DNA of 64,000 nucleotides from Saccharomonospora marina XMU15. GTDB lineage: Bacteria > Actinomycetota > Actinomycetes > Mycobacteriales > Pseudonocardiaceae. A program made the position numbers and the translations under genes. Below are positions 54,103 through 63,241 of this stretch, in pieces. The DNA lies in the NCBI RefSeq assembly GCF_000244955.1, contig NZ_CM001439.1, positions 1,206,628 through 1,270,627 on the forward strand, written 5' to 3'. Within the stretch, counting starts at the first letter, position 1. Each line of letters begins with the position of its first letter. Below the pieces are notes generated by a model. It was not told the DNA's origin, did not search any database, and worked only from the letters and a program-made list of their open reading frames with translations.

Positions 54103-56097
54103 GTGACGCCGTTCCCCTTCACAGCCGTCGTCGGGATGGAACAGCTACGGCTGGCGTTGCTGCTGTCGGCGATCTCACCGGCGATCGGTGGGGTGCTGGT
54201 GCGCGGCGAGAAGGGCACAGCGAAGTCCACAATGGTCCGTGCGCTCGCCGAGCTGCTGCCACGGGTGGAGGTGGTCGACGGCTGCCGGTTCTCCTGCGAC
54301 CCGCAACGGCCTGACCCTGCCTGCCCGGACGGGCCGCACCCTCGCGACGTTTCCCGTCGTAGCAGGCCTGCCAGGCTGGTGGAGTTGCCCGTCGGTGCTG
54401 CGGAGGAACGGGTGGTCGGCTCGCTGGATCTGGAACGCGCGCTGCGCGACGGCGCGGCCGACTTCCAGCCGGGGTTGCTGGCGGGTGCGCACCGTGGCCT
54501 GCTGTACGTCGACGAGGTCAACCTGTTGCAGGACCACCTTGTCGACACCCTGCTGGACGCGGCGGCGATGGGGCGCGCCACCGTCGAGCGGGAGGGCGTC
54601 TCGGTGTCGCACGCCGCGCGGTTCGTGCTCATCGGCACCATGAACCCGGAGGAGGGGGAGCTGCGGCCGCAACTGCTCGACCGCTTCGGGCTCACCGTGG
54701 AGGTGAGCTCCAGCCGCGAACCCCAGCAGCGAGCCGAGGTGGTGCGCCGCCGGATCGCCTACGAGGCCGACCCGGACGGCTTCGCGGCCCGCTTCCGTGA
54801 CTGCGATGCCGCGCTGGCCGACGACATCAGCGCCGCGGTCGGGCTGCTGCCGCGCGTGTCGCTCGGTGAGGAGGCGTTGCTGCGCATCGCCAGGGTGTGC
54901 GCCGAGTTCGAGGTGGACGGCATGCGCGCCGACATCGTCACCGCCCGCACCGCATGTGCGCACGCGGCATGGTGTGGCCGGGACTCGGTGACCGTGGAGG
55001 ACATCAGGGTGGCCGCGGGGTTGGCGTTGCCGCATCGGCGAAGGCGTAACCCGTTCGACGCGCCGGGCATCGACCCCGGTGAGCTGGAGCGGGCGCTTGC
55101 CGATCCACCGGAGCAGGGCCCGCCCGACGACGACCCGGGCTCGGGAACGCGGCAACCGGGTGAGGAGGGCGAGCAGCGCACCAGCGACCGGATGCCGCCC
55201 GGTGAGCACGGTTCGCACCCAGAAGGCGGGGACGGCGGTGAGCAGCCGGGCGGCGGTGGGCAGCGGCGCGTGGGGTCGGGCAGTCCCTACCGCGCGAGGT
55301 TGTTCACCGTGCGCGGCACCGGAGCGGGCGCCAGCGGTCGCCGCTCCGCGGCCGTCACCGACACCGGGCGGGTCGTCGGCACGCAACCCCTCGGCGTGCG
55401 CACCGGCGCGCCCCGGTTGGCCGCCACGATCCTCGCAGCGGCACTGCGGCAGCGGATGCGCGAGCGGGCAGGCAACGCGCTGCCGGTGCGGCCACGCGAT
55501 CTGCGCTATGCGCGCAGGCAAGGTAAGGAAGGCAATCTCGTGCTGTTCTGTGTGGACGCCTCGGGTTCGATGGGCGCGCGGCAGCGGATGCGCGAGGTGA
55601 AGGCAGCGGTGCTTTCGCTGCTGCTTGACGCCTACCGGCGGCGCGACAAGGTGGGGCTGGTGACCTTCCGGGCGCGCGGAGCGGAATTGGCGCTGCCGCC
55701 CACCGGGAGCGTGGAGGCGGCTGCCGCGCGGCTGGAGGCGCTGCCGACCGGCGGTCGCACCCCGCTGGCGGAAGGTCTGTTGCGGGCGGCCGAGACGCTG
55801 CGGGTCGAGGCGATGCGCGACCCGAGGCGGCGACCGCTGCTGGTGGTGGTCACCGACGGCCGCGCCACCGGCGGCGCCGACGCGGTGTCGCGCTCCCACG
55901 CCGCCGCCGACCTGCTCGCGCGCACCGGAGTAGCGAGTGTGGTGATGGACTGCGAGAGTGGGCGGATGCGGCTCGGTCTGGCCGCCGAACTCGCCGCTCG
56001 CCTCGGCGCCGAGCATGTCCGGCTCGGCGAGGTGGCCGCGGACTCGCTCGTCCGAGAGGTCAGCAGCAGGGCAGGACGTATCGGCAGGGCCGCCTGA
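54103..56097 (+). CDS. Fused ChlI/ChlD-type chelatase subunit for cobalt insertion
   Basis: A 664-residue protein. The N-terminal AAA+ ATPase has a Walker A GEKGTAKST (35-43) and a Walker B LLYVDEVNLLQDHLVD. An acidic, proline- and glycine-rich linker covers roughly 330-390. The C-terminal von Willebrand A domain carries the MIDAS motif DASGS near residue 485 and VVVTDGRATGG. It combines the roles of CobS and CobT (BchI and BchD) and probably drives CobN. GTG 54103 has AAGGAG eight bases upstream. It is the first gene after the riboswitch. Confidence 0.9.
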   Translation: MTPFPFTAVVGMEQLRLALLLSAISPAIGGVLVRGEKGTAKSTMVRALAELLPRVEVVDGCRFSCDPQRPDPACPDGPHPRDVSRRSRPARLVELPVGAAEERVVGSLDLERALRDGAADFQPGLLAGAHRGLLYVDEVNLLQDHLVDTLLDAAAMGRATVEREGVSVSHAARFVLIGTMNPEEGELRPQLLDRFGLTVEVSSSREPQQRAEVVRRRIAYEADPDGFAARFRDCDAALADDISAAVGLLPRVSLGEEALLRIARVCAEFEVDGMRADIVTARTACAHAAWCGRDSVTVEDIRVAAGLALPHRRRRNPFDAPGIDPGELERALADPPEQGPPDDDPGSGTRQPGEEGEQRTSDRMPPGEHGSHPEGGDGGEQPGGGGQRRVGSGSPYRARLFTVRGTGAGASGRRSAAVTDTGRVVGTQPLGVRTGAPRLAATILAAALRQRMRERAGNALPVRPRDLRYARRQGKEGNLVLFCVDASGSMGARQRMREVKAAVLSLLLDAYRRRDKVGLVTFRARGAELALPPTGSVEAAAARLEALPTGGRTPLAEGLLRAAETLRVEAMRDPRRRPLLVVVTDGRATGGADAVSRSHAAADLLARTGVASVVMDCESGRMRLGLAAELAARLGAEHVRLGEVAADSLVREVSSRAGRIGRAA

Positions 56098-56699
56098 TGC
56101 CGAAGGGCAAACCGGCCAACGTGCCCGACGACGGGCTCACCACCCGGCAGCGTCGCAACCGCCCGGTGCTCGCCGTCCACACCGGAGACATGAAGGGCAA
56201 GTCCACCGCCGCGTTCGGCATGGCGCTACGCGCGTGGAACCAGGGCTGGTCCATCGGGGTGTTCCAGTTCGTCAAGTCCGCCAAGTGGCGGGTCGGCGAG
56301 GAGGCCGCGTTCCGCGCACTGGACGCCAGCGGTGCGGGCGGCCGCGTCGAGTGGCACAAGATGGGCGAGGGCTGGAGTTGGGCACGTAAGCGGGGAACCG
56401 AGGACGACCACGCCGAGGACGCCCGCGAGGGCTGGGCCGAGATCAGGCGCAGGCTCGCCGAACAGCGGCACGACTTCTACGTGCTCGACGAGTTCACCTA
56501 CCCGCTGCGGTGGGGCTGGATCGACACCGACGAGGTGGTCGAGGCGCTCACCAGCAGGCCCGGCCGCCAGCACGTGGTGATCACCGGCAGGCAGGCTCCG
56601 CCCGCACTGGTGGCGGCGGCGGATCTGGTGGTGGACATGACCAAGGTCAAGCACCCGATGGATTCGGGTCAAAAAGGACAGCGGGGCATCGAGTGGTAG
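56097..56699 (+). CDS. cobO: Corrinoid adenosyltransferase CobO
   Basis: A 200-residue CobO/BtuR with the inverted P-loop HTGDMKGKSTAAFG near residue 30 and VLDEFTYPLRWGW. It transfers the adenosyl group of ATP to cob(I)yrinic acid a,c-diamide. Its ATG overlaps the preceding stop by one base (TGATG). Expression therefore depends on the same riboswitch. Confidence 0.94.
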   Translation: MPKGKPANVPDDGLTTRQRRNRPVLAVHTGDMKGKSTAAFGMALRAWNQGWSIGVFQFVKSAKWRVGEEAAFRALDASGAGGRVEWHKMGEGWSWARKRGTEDDHAEDAREGWAEIRRRLAEQRHDFYVLDEFTYPLRWGWIDTDEVVEALTSRPGRQHVVITGRQAPPALVAAADLVVDMTKVKHPMDSGQKGQRGIEW

Positions 56700-58027
56700 C
56701 CAGGATCGTCGTCGCCGCGCCCGGTTCCGGGCACGGCAAGACGACCGTGGCCACCGGGCTGATGGTGGCGCTGCGCTCGCGCGGGCTCGCGGTGTCCGGG
56801 CACAAGGTGGGGCCCGACTTCATCGACCCCAGCTACCACGCACTGGCCACCGGGTTGCCGCCACGCAATCTCGACCCTTTCCTGCAAGGTGAGGACCGGG
56901 TGGTGCCGCTGCTGCTGCACGGCGCACGGCGCGCGGAACTGGCCGTGCTCGAAGGCGTGATGGGACTGTTCGACGGCGCGCTCGGCACGGCGGGCTACGC
57001 CTCCACCGCGCACGTGGCCAAGCTGGTTTCCGCGCCGGTGGTGCTGGTGGTGGACGCGGCCGCCGCCAGCCGCAGCGTCGCGGCACTGGTGCTGGGATTC
57101 GCACGCTACGACCCGGACCTGCACCTCGCCGGGGTGATCCTGAACAAACTGGGCTCGCAGCGCCACGAGGACGAGATCCGGGCCGCGCTGGTGCCTACCG
57201 GTATCCCCGTGCTCGGCGCGCTGCGGCGTAACCCGGACATCCACGCGCCGAGCAGGCACCTCGGGCTCGTTCCCGCGGCGGAACGAGCCCGGGAGTCACG
57301 CGGCCTGCTGCCCCGGCTCGCCGAGTGGGTCGCAGCCGGCGTCGACCTCGACGCCGTGGTGCGGGTGGCGCGCGCCGCACCGGCACTGCACGGCCAACCG
57401 TGGAATCCCGCCGACCACGTCAGCCCCGCCACCCGCACAGCGGTGGTCGCCGCGGCCTCCGGCAGCGCGTTCACCTTCCGCTACACCGAGACCACCGAAC
57501 TGCTCGACGCGGCGGGGGTGGACGTGGTCGACCTCGACCCCACCACCGAGACCCGGCTGCCCCCGCACTGTGCCGGGCTGTACTTCGGCGGTGGCTTTCC
57601 CGAGGTGCACGCTGCCGAACTCGCGGCCAACGAAGGGTTGCGCGGCAGGCTGTCCGAAGCGATCGGGCGTGGGATGCCGGTGGTGGCCGAATGCGCCGGA
57701 CTGCTGTACCTGTGCCGGGAACTGGACGGGCTGCCGATGGTGGCAGCGCTCGACGCGGTCGCGCACATGACGGAGGGCGGGGCGCTGGGCTACCGGCGCG
57801 CGACGGCGGCGTCGACGTCACTGCTCGCCGAGTCCGGTCAGCCCGTCACCGGCCACGAGTTCCACCGCACCGTGGTCCGGCCCAGGCATGGCGCCTCGGC
57901 GGCGTGGCGCTGGGACGGGGAGTTGGAGGGCTTCGCCTCGCCGAGGCTGCACGCGTCCTACCTGCACGTGCACTGGGCTGGCCACCCCGAGTTGGCGAAC
58001 CGGTTCGCGGCGGCCGTCCATGCTTGA
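56693..58027 (+). CDS. cobB: Cobyrinate/hydrogenobyrinate a,c-diamide synthase CobB
   Basis: A 444-residue CobB/CbiA. The N-terminal dethiobiotin-synthetase-like domain has the P-loop APGSGHGKTT. The C-terminal class I glutamine amidotransferase domain has the nucleophile Cys in VVAECAGLLYL. It amidates the a and c carboxylates with glutamine and ATP. GTG 56693 overlaps the end of cobO. Confidence 0.93.
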   Translation: MVARIVVAAPGSGHGKTTVATGLMVALRSRGLAVSGHKVGPDFIDPSYHALATGLPPRNLDPFLQGEDRVVPLLLHGARRAELAVLEGVMGLFDGALGTAGYASTAHVAKLVSAPVVLVVDAAAASRSVAALVLGFARYDPDLHLAGVILNKLGSQRHEDEIRAALVPTGIPVLGALRRNPDIHAPSRHLGLVPAAERARESRGLLPRLAEWVAAGVDLDAVVRVARAAPALHGQPWNPADHVSPATRTAVVAAASGSAFTFRYTETTELLDAAGVDVVDLDPTTETRLPPHCAGLYFGGGFPEVHAAELAANEGLRGRLSEAIGRGMPVVAECAGLLYLCRELDGLPMVAALDAVAHMTEGGALGYRRATAASTSLLAESGQPVTGHEFHRTVVRPRHGASAAWRWDGELEGFASPRLHASYLHVHWAGHPELANRFAAAVHA

Positions 58028-59051
58028 GTTGTTGCGGTGGCACGGCGACAGGGAGGTGGCCGACGGCCTTGTCGATCTCGCCGTCAACGTCCGGCTGCCG
58101 CAACCGCCCGAGTGGCTGCGCCGCGAGCTTCGAGACTGTCTCGACGGGTTGGCCGCCTACCCCGACGTGCGCGGGGCGCGGCGTGCCATCGCCGCTCGGC
58201 ACGGCCGCGACCCGGACGACGTGCTGCCCACGGCTGGTGCCGCCGAGGCGTTCACGCTGCTGGCTTCGGCGCTGCGGCCGCGAACGGCGGTTGTGGTGCA
58301 CCCGCAGTTCACCGAGCCGGAGGCGGCGCTGCGTGCTGCCGGACACCGGGTGCGGCACGTGTTGCTGCGTGCCCGTGACGGGTTCGAGTTGACCGCCGAC
58401 GCGGTGCCCGCCGACGCCGACCTGGTGTTCGTCGGCAACCCGACCAACCCGACATCGGTGCTGCACCCCGCGCGGGCGCTGCGCAGGCTTGCCGTCCCCG
58501 GCCGGGTTCTCGTCGTGGACGAGGCGTTCCTCGATGCCGTGCCCGGCGAACCGGAAAGCCTGGCGCACGCCCGGCTGCCCGGCGTGGTGGTGCTGCGAAG
58601 CCTCACCAAGACCTGGGGGATCGCGGGGCTTCGTGCGGGCTACGTGTTGGGCGAGCCGGAACTGATCGAGCGGCTTCGTGCCGTGCAGCCACCGTGGTCG
58701 GTTTCCACGCCTGCGGCCGTGGCGATGGTGGCATGCAGCCGCCCGCAGGCGCTGCAGCAGGCGGCAGCCAACGCCCGTGCGGCGCGTGACGAACTCGCCG
58801 GACTGGTGGCGGGCCTGCGCGCGCTGGGGGTGGAGGTCGCGGGCACACCGCGTGCGCCGTTCGTGCTGATCAGGGTCCCTGACGGGCTCGGCGTCCGCGC
58901 CCGGCTTCGGGCGGCGGGTTACGCGGTGCGAAGAGGCGACACCTTCCCCGGCCTCGGGGCGGACTGGCTTCGCATCGCGGTGAGAGCTGACATGGCAGGC
59001 TTCCTCACCGCCCTGCGTGCCGCGCTGCCCGCGAGCCGAGACCTGCCCTAG
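58020..59051 (+). CDS. cobC: CobC, PLP-dependent threonine-phosphate decarboxylase type
   Basis: A 343-residue fold-type I PLP enzyme of the histidinol-phosphate aminotransferase family. The Schiff-base lysine is in LRSLTKTWGIAGLRAGY, and VFVGNPTNPTS is the family NPxNPT block. In B12 synthesis this protein yields the (R)-1-amino-2-propanol arm. ATG 58020 overlaps the cobB stop by eight bases. Convergent and overlapping with cobS by four bases. Confidence 0.88.
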   Translation: MLELLRWHGDREVADGLVDLAVNVRLPQPPEWLRRELRDCLDGLAAYPDVRGARRAIAARHGRDPDDVLPTAGAAEAFTLLASALRPRTAVVVHPQFTEPEAALRAAGHRVRHVLLRARDGFELTADAVPADADLVFVGNPTNPTSVLHPARALRRLAVPGRVLVVDEAFLDAVPGEPESLAHARLPGVVVLRSLTKTWGIAGLRAGYVLGEPELIERLRAVQPPWSVSTPAAVAMVACSRPQALQQAAANARAARDELAGLVAGLRALGVEVAGTPRAPFVLIRVPDGLGVRARLRAAGYAVRRGDTFPGLGADWLRIAVRADMAGFLTALRAALPASRDLP

Positions 59052-59797
59052 ACACTCGCCACGACCAGCGCCGCCGCCGTTGCCGACTCCACGCAGGCGC
59101 CGAGCACGTCACCGGTCACGCCGCCGAAGCGGCTCACCGCCCGCGCCAGCAGCGCACCGGCGACCGCGAAGGCGGCGAGAACCGCCAGCGGACCCTGCCA
59201 CCACGGCAAGCCGGGTGCGGGCACGGCCAGTCCTGCCAGCGACACCGGAACCAGGACGGCAAGCGGCAGCGCGACACTGCCCGCCACCGTGGCTCCCAGC
59301 CCGTCTTCGCGTGCCGAGGGCACCCCGCGTGCACAGCCGAGGACCAGCACCCCCCGGCCTGCCACCACGGCAAGCGCCACCGCGACCGCGCCGTGTCCCG
59401 CCGAGACCGCGCCCGCCAGCGCGCCGCACTGCAGGAGCAGTACCAGCAGCAGCGTCACCATCGCGGCCGGGCCGCTGTCGCCGCTGCGCATGACCCGCAA
59501 CGCCCGATCCCGGTCGTAGGACGCCGCCAGCCCGTCGGCGGTGTCGGCGAGCCCGTCCAGATGCAGCCCCCTGCTGGCAAGCGCCACGGCCGCCACGGCC
59601 AGCGTGGCACTCACCAGCGCGGGCAACCCGAGCAGTTCGCCGCCGAGCACCACCAGGACAGCCGTTGCCGCGAGCGGCAGCGCCGCGACCGGTGCCAGCA
59701 GCATCGCGTTGCCCGCAACCCGCTGATCCAGCTTCCGAGGTGCGGGCACCGGCAGCGCTGTCAGCGTGCCAAGCGCCAGCCTCGCCGAGTCCCGCAC
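59048..59797 (-). CDS. cobS: Cobalamin synthase CobS (adenosylcobinamide-GDP ribazoletransferase)
   Basis: A 249-residue integral membrane protein with several hydrophobic helices and the signature GLHLDGLADTADGLAASYDR plus MRSGDSGPAAMVTLLL. It joins alpha-ribazole to AdoCbi-GDP. The GTG start lies three bases after the cobT stop, so cobU-cobT-cobS form one minus-strand unit. Confidence 0.93.
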   Translation of the reverse strand: MRDSARLALGTLTALPVPAPRKLDQRVAGNAMLLAPVAALPLAATAVLVVLGGELLGLPALVSATLAVAAVALASRGLHLDGLADTADGLAASYDRDRALRVMRSGDSGPAAMVTLLLVLLLQCGALAGAVSAGHGAVAVALAVVAGRGVLVLGCARGVPSAREDGLGATVAGSVALPLAVLVPVSLAGLAVPAPGLPWWQGPLAVLAAFAVAGALLARAVSRFGGVTGDVLGACVESATAAALVVASV

Positions 59798-59800
59798 CGC

Positions 59801-60832
59801 TCAGGCGAGGTCGGCCAGCAAACCCATGTCCGCCAGCACGGCTCGGGCCGACCGCAGCACGGGCACGGCCTGCACGGCACCGCTGCCCTCGCCGAGCCGA
59901 AGCCCCAGGTCGAGGATCGGTCGCAGGCCGAGCGCCTTGAGGGCGTAGTGCTGGGAGGGCTCGGTGGAACGGTGCCCGGCCAGCCACCACCGCTGCGCGC
60001 CGGGAGCGATGTCGCGTGCGACGAGCGCGGCCGCACCGGAGAACACGCCGTCGAGCAGCACCGGGACACCGCGCGCCGCGCCCTGTACGAGGAAGCCCGC
60101 CGTCGCCGCCGCGCACGCGCTGCCGAGCGCCGTGAGCAGGTCGAACGGGTCGGTGAACCGGCCGGTGGCCCTGGTGAGCGCCGCTTCGACCACGGCGACC
60201 TTGCGGGCCCTGCCTTCCTCGTCGACGCCGGTGCCGCCGCCTACCACCTCGGCCGCGGGCAACCCGAGCGTGGCGGCGACCAGCGCGGCTGCCACCGTCG
60301 TGTTGCCGATCCCCATGTCACCGGGGATGAGCAGGTCCGCACCCGCGTCCACCTCCTCGTCCGCGACGGCCATCCCGGCACGAAACGCCTGCTCGGCCTG
60401 GCCGGGAGCCAGCGCGTCGGCGACGTCGATCGAACCGGAACCGCGCCGCACCTTGAAGGCGCGCACCTGTGCGGGCACGTCGGGCAGGTCCGCGTCCACG
60501 GCGATGTCCAGCACCCGCACCCTGGCGCCCACCTGGGCGGCCAGCACGTTCACCCCGCTGGTGCCGGACAGGAACACCCGCACCATCGCGGCCGTGATCT
60601 GCCTCGGGTAGGCCGACACCTCGGCGGAGGCCGACACCCCGTGGTCGCCGGCGAACACCACGACGCGCACGTCGTCAAGCGGCCGTGGCGGGACGCTGCC
60701 GTGCGCCGCGGAAAGCCACTCGGCCAACTCCTCCAGCGTCCCCAGCGCGCCGAGTGGCTTCACAAGGCCCGCGAGGCGCTGCCTTGCGGCCAGTCGGGCG
60801 GAGGCGTCCGGCTCCGGGATGTCGAACCTCAT
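59801..60832 (-). CDS. cobT: Nicotinate-nucleotide-dimethylbenzimidazole phosphoribosyltransferase CobT
   Basis: A 343-residue CobT: VVVFAGDHGVSASAEVSAYP, LIPGDMGIGNTTVAAALVAA and the catalytic-glutamate region LGEGSGAVQAVPVL. It activates the lower ligand as alpha-ribazole phosphate. ATG 60832 is preceded by GGAAGGAA. A four-unit 14-bp tandem repeat lies between it and cobU. Confidence 0.94.
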   Translation of the reverse strand: MRFDIPEPDASARLAARQRLAGLVKPLGALGTLEELAEWLSAAHGSVPPRPLDDVRVVVFAGDHGVSASAEVSAYPRQITAAMVRVFLSGTSGVNVLAAQVGARVRVLDIAVDADLPDVPAQVRAFKVRRGSGSIDVADALAPGQAEQAFRAGMAVADEEVDAGADLLIPGDMGIGNTTVAAALVAATLGLPAAEVVGGGTGVDEEGRARKVAVVEAALTRATGRFTDPFDLLTALGSACAAATAGFLVQGAARGVPVLLDGVFSGAAALVARDIAPGAQRWWLAGHRSTEPSQHYALKALGLRPILDLGLRLGEGSGAVQAVPVLRSARAVLADMGLLADLA

Positions 60833-60850
60833 CGATCGTTCCTTCCCTTC

Positions 60851-60906
60851 GGGGTCGTCACGGCGCGGTTGTCACGGCGGGGGTGTCACAGCGGGGTTGT
60901 CACAGC
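60851..60906. repeat. Four-unit 14-bp tandem repeat between cobU and cobT
   Basis: Four direct units of 14 bp (GGGGTCGTCACGGC, GCGGTTGTCACGGC, GGGGGTGTCACAGC, GGGGTTGTCACAGC). The last includes the TGA stop of cobU, so the stop context appears duplicated in the gap. It is only 20 bases upstream of cobT and may affect cobT translation. Confidence 0.8.
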
Positions 60907-61526
60907 CTCAGCACGCGGCCCGCCACCACCAGCCGCACCGAGTGGGATTCGGCGGCCACCGCCGTGTTCAACGCACCAAGCACGTCGCGGAAGATCCGGC
61001 CGGACACCGTGGCGGGCACCACCCCGGAGCCCACCTCGTTGCTGACGGCCACGATCGGCACGGTGGTGGTCCGCCAGGCGTCCACGAAGTCCCGCAACCG
61101 TTCGTCGACCCGCTGTTGCCAGCCCTGTTCCTGCTGCCAGGCACCGACCTCGTCGAGCACCCTGCTCAGCCAGGTGCCGAGGCAGTCCACCAGCATCGGC
61201 GTGGTCGTGCAGCGCAGCGTTCCCGCCAGATCGGAGGTCTCCACGGTTCGCCAGTGTGGTGGCCTGCGTGCCCGATGAGCGGCCACCCGCGCCGCCCATT
61301 CCGGGTCGTCGTCGGTCGGCGGCAGGCCGCCCGCGATGTAGACGACATGGTTGTAGCCGACCATCAACTGCTCGGCGTAGCGCGACTTGCCCGATCGGAC
61401 ACCACCGAGGATGAGGACGCGGCCGTTGCCGTGGCCGCCGCGACCGAAGCGGCGCAGCATCGCGGCACCGGCCTCCAGCCGAGCGGCAACGGCGTCCGCG
61501 AGTCTGCGCCCGGAATCGTTCGTCAT
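60900..61526 (-). CDS. cobU: Adenosylcobinamide kinase / guanylyltransferase CobU
   Basis: A 208-residue CobU/CobP with P-loop LILGGVRSGKSRYAE, the HRARRPPHWRTVE motif (GTP/GMP histidine region) and VSNEVGSGVVP. It phosphorylates adenosylcobinamide and attaches GMP. ATG 61526 is seven bases after AAGAAT and lacks a ribosome-binding site, suggesting a leaderless transcript; ATG 61535 is an alternative. An N-terminal extension of about 35 residues precedes the P-loop. Confidence 0.92.
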   Translation of the reverse strand: MTNDSGRRLADAVAARLEAGAAMLRRFGRGGHGNGRVLILGGVRSGKSRYAEQLMVGYNHVVYIAGGLPPTDDDPEWAARVAAHRARRPPHWRTVETSDLAGTLRCTTTPMLVDCLGTWLSRVLDEVGAWQQEQGWQQRVDERLRDFVDAWRTTTVPIVAVSNEVGSGVVPATVSGRIFRDVLGALNTAVAAESHSVRLVVAGRVLRL

Positions 61527-61549
61527 GGTCGGCATTCTTGCCCACCGGC

Positions 61550-61555
61550 TAGGGT
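61550..61555 (+). promoter_or_regulatory. -10 element of cobD, leaderless start
   Basis: TAGGGT is followed by exactly seven bases and then the GTG of cobD, the textbook spacing for a transcript beginning at its start codon. No ribosome-binding site is present. The divergent cobU start is 36 bases away, so both promoters share this short region. Confidence 0.55.
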
Positions 61556-61562
61556 TCGCGCT

Positions 61563-62498
61563 GTGATCCTTCCTCGTCGCGCCACCGCTGCCGGAATCGT
61601 CGCAGGCCACGCCGCTGACGCGATTTTCGGTGACCCGCGTCGCGGGCACCCGGTCGCCTGCTTCGGCACGCTCGCCGCGGCGCTGGAGCAGCGGGTGTGG
61701 TCGGACTCGCGCGGCAGCGGCGCCGGCTACGCGGCCGCATGCGTCGGCGCGGCCGTGGGCGTGGGAACGGCATTGCAAGCGGTCACGGCGCGTCACCCGC
61801 TCGCACGGTTGGTCACCACGGCGGTCGCGACCTGGGCCGTGCTGGGTGCGCGGGGCCTCGCGCGGGAAGGCGAGGTCATGGCGCAGTTGCTGGAGTCGGG
61901 GCGGATCGACGCCGCCCGAGCACGCCTTTCCCACCTCTGTGGCCGCGACGCGACCGGCCTCGGCAGCAGCGAGCTTGCCCGCGCGGCGACCGAGTCGATA
62001 GCGGAGAACACCTCCGACGCGGTCGTCGCCCCGCTGCTGTGGGGCGGGCTGGCCGGCATACCCGGCCTGCTCGGCTACCGGGCGCTCAACACTCTCGACG
62101 CTATGGTGGGGCATCGCTCTCCTCGCTACGAGCGGTTCGGCTGGGCCGCCGCGCGGGCCGACGACATCGCCAACCTGGTGCCCGCGCGGCTGAGCGCGGC
62201 TGCCGCCGTGGTGTCGGCTCGACTGGTCGGCGGCAACGCGGGCGGGGCGTTGCGGGCGTGGCGGCGCGACGCGGGCAAGCACCCGAGCCCCAACGCGGGG
62301 CAGGTCGAGGCGGCGTTCGCGGGTGCGCTGGGGGTCCGACTCGGCGGCAGCAACCGGTACGGCGACCGGGTGGAGCACCGTGGCACGCTCGGCGACGGTC
62401 CGGCACCCGGGCCACAGGAACTGCGCAGGGCCGTACGGCTGTCGCGGCTGGTCGGGCTGGCGGCGCTGGCGCTGGCCGCGTCGGCGCGCTATCGCTGA
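61563..62498 (+). CDS. cobD: Adenosylcobinamide-phosphate synthase CobD/CbiB
   Basis: A 311-residue membrane protein: DAIFGDPRRGHPVACFG at the N-terminus, ATESIAENTSDAVVAPLLWG and YRALNTLDAMVGHRSPRYER are CbiB signatures. It condenses adenosylcobyric acid with aminopropanol or its phosphate. It ends convergently, overlapping cbtA by ten bases. Confidence 0.92.
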   Translation: MILPRRATAAGIVAGHAADAIFGDPRRGHPVACFGTLAAALEQRVWSDSRGSGAGYAAACVGAAVGVGTALQAVTARHPLARLVTTAVATWAVLGARGLAREGEVMAQLLESGRIDAARARLSHLCGRDATGLGSSELARAATESIAENTSDAVVAPLLWGGLAGIPGLLGYRALNTLDAMVGHRSPRYERFGWAAARADDIANLVPARLSAAAAVVSARLVGGNAGGALRAWRRDAGKHPSPNAGQVEAAFAGALGVRLGGSNRYGDRVEHRGTLGDGPAPGPQELRRAVRLSRLVGLAALALAASARYR

Positions 62499-63229
62499 CC
62501 CGCCGGTGTTCGCACTCGCAGCACCCGATCGGCGAGCGTGCCGAACACGATTCCGAGCGCACTCCACAGCAGCAGTTGGGTGCCCAGTGACGCCACCCGG
62601 AACTCCCACAGCGTCGCGCCGGGGAAACCACCGGGGATCTCGTCGATTACCGGAAGCAGCGCCGCGGCCGTCGCGGTCACCGCGAGGTATCCGGCGGTCG
62701 CCAGCAACAGCGCCGAGGTCGCGCTGACCCGCCGCGCGAGCGCGCGACCCGCCACAACGGCGACGATCGCGGCCGCCACGGACAGCGCGACGAACCCGAA
62801 GTACAGGCCGGTCCGCTCGCCGATCGTGCCCGCCTGACCCACCGCGGGTGGGTTCGCCGGGTACTTCAGGAACGGAACCAGCACCACCACCACGAACGTG
62901 CCCGCGGCCAGCAGCGCGGCCGACACCCGCGGCGGCAGTGTGGTGATGCGGCCGTGCAGCAGCGCGAAGGCTATGGCGAACAGCCCGCCGACGGCGACGC
63001 CGTAGCCTGCGGTGCCGGCCAGCAGCCCCAGCGTGCTCTGCACGGTGCGGCTCACCGCCGCGTTCTCGGTGTGCGTATGCGCGGCACCGCCGGTGTCGTG
63101 ATGCCGCGCGGATTCCTCGAGTGCGATCGCGGCCTCGACGGACGGTTCGGCGAAGACGTAGGCGAAAACCGCCGCGAGCGCACCGGCGACAAGGCCCGCG
63201 AGCATGCCGCGGACCAGCAGGGTCCTCAT
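62489..63229 (-). CDS. cbtA: Cobalt transporter subunit CbtA
   Basis: A 246-residue membrane protein with about six helices (RGMLAGLVAGALAAVFAYVF first). A histidine-rich loop HHDTGGAAHTHTE lies after helix 1, and EIPGGFPGATLWEFRVASLG near the end is a CbtA signature. CbtA with CbtB is a predicted B12-regulated cobalt uptake system. It follows cbtB by 12 bases and shares the riboswitch upstream of cbtB. Confidence 0.9.
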   Translation of the reverse strand: MRTLLVRGMLAGLVAGALAAVFAYVFAEPSVEAAIALEESARHHDTGGAAHTHTENAAVSRTVQSTLGLLAGTAGYGVAVGGLFAIAFALLHGRITTLPPRVSAALLAAGTFVVVVLVPFLKYPANPPAVGQAGTIGERTGLYFGFVALSVAAAIVAVVAGRALARRVSATSALLLATAGYLAVTATAAALLPVIDEIPGGFPGATLWEFRVASLGTQLLLWSALGIVFGTLADRVLRVRTPAGQR

Positions 63230-63241
63230 CAGCTTTTCCGG

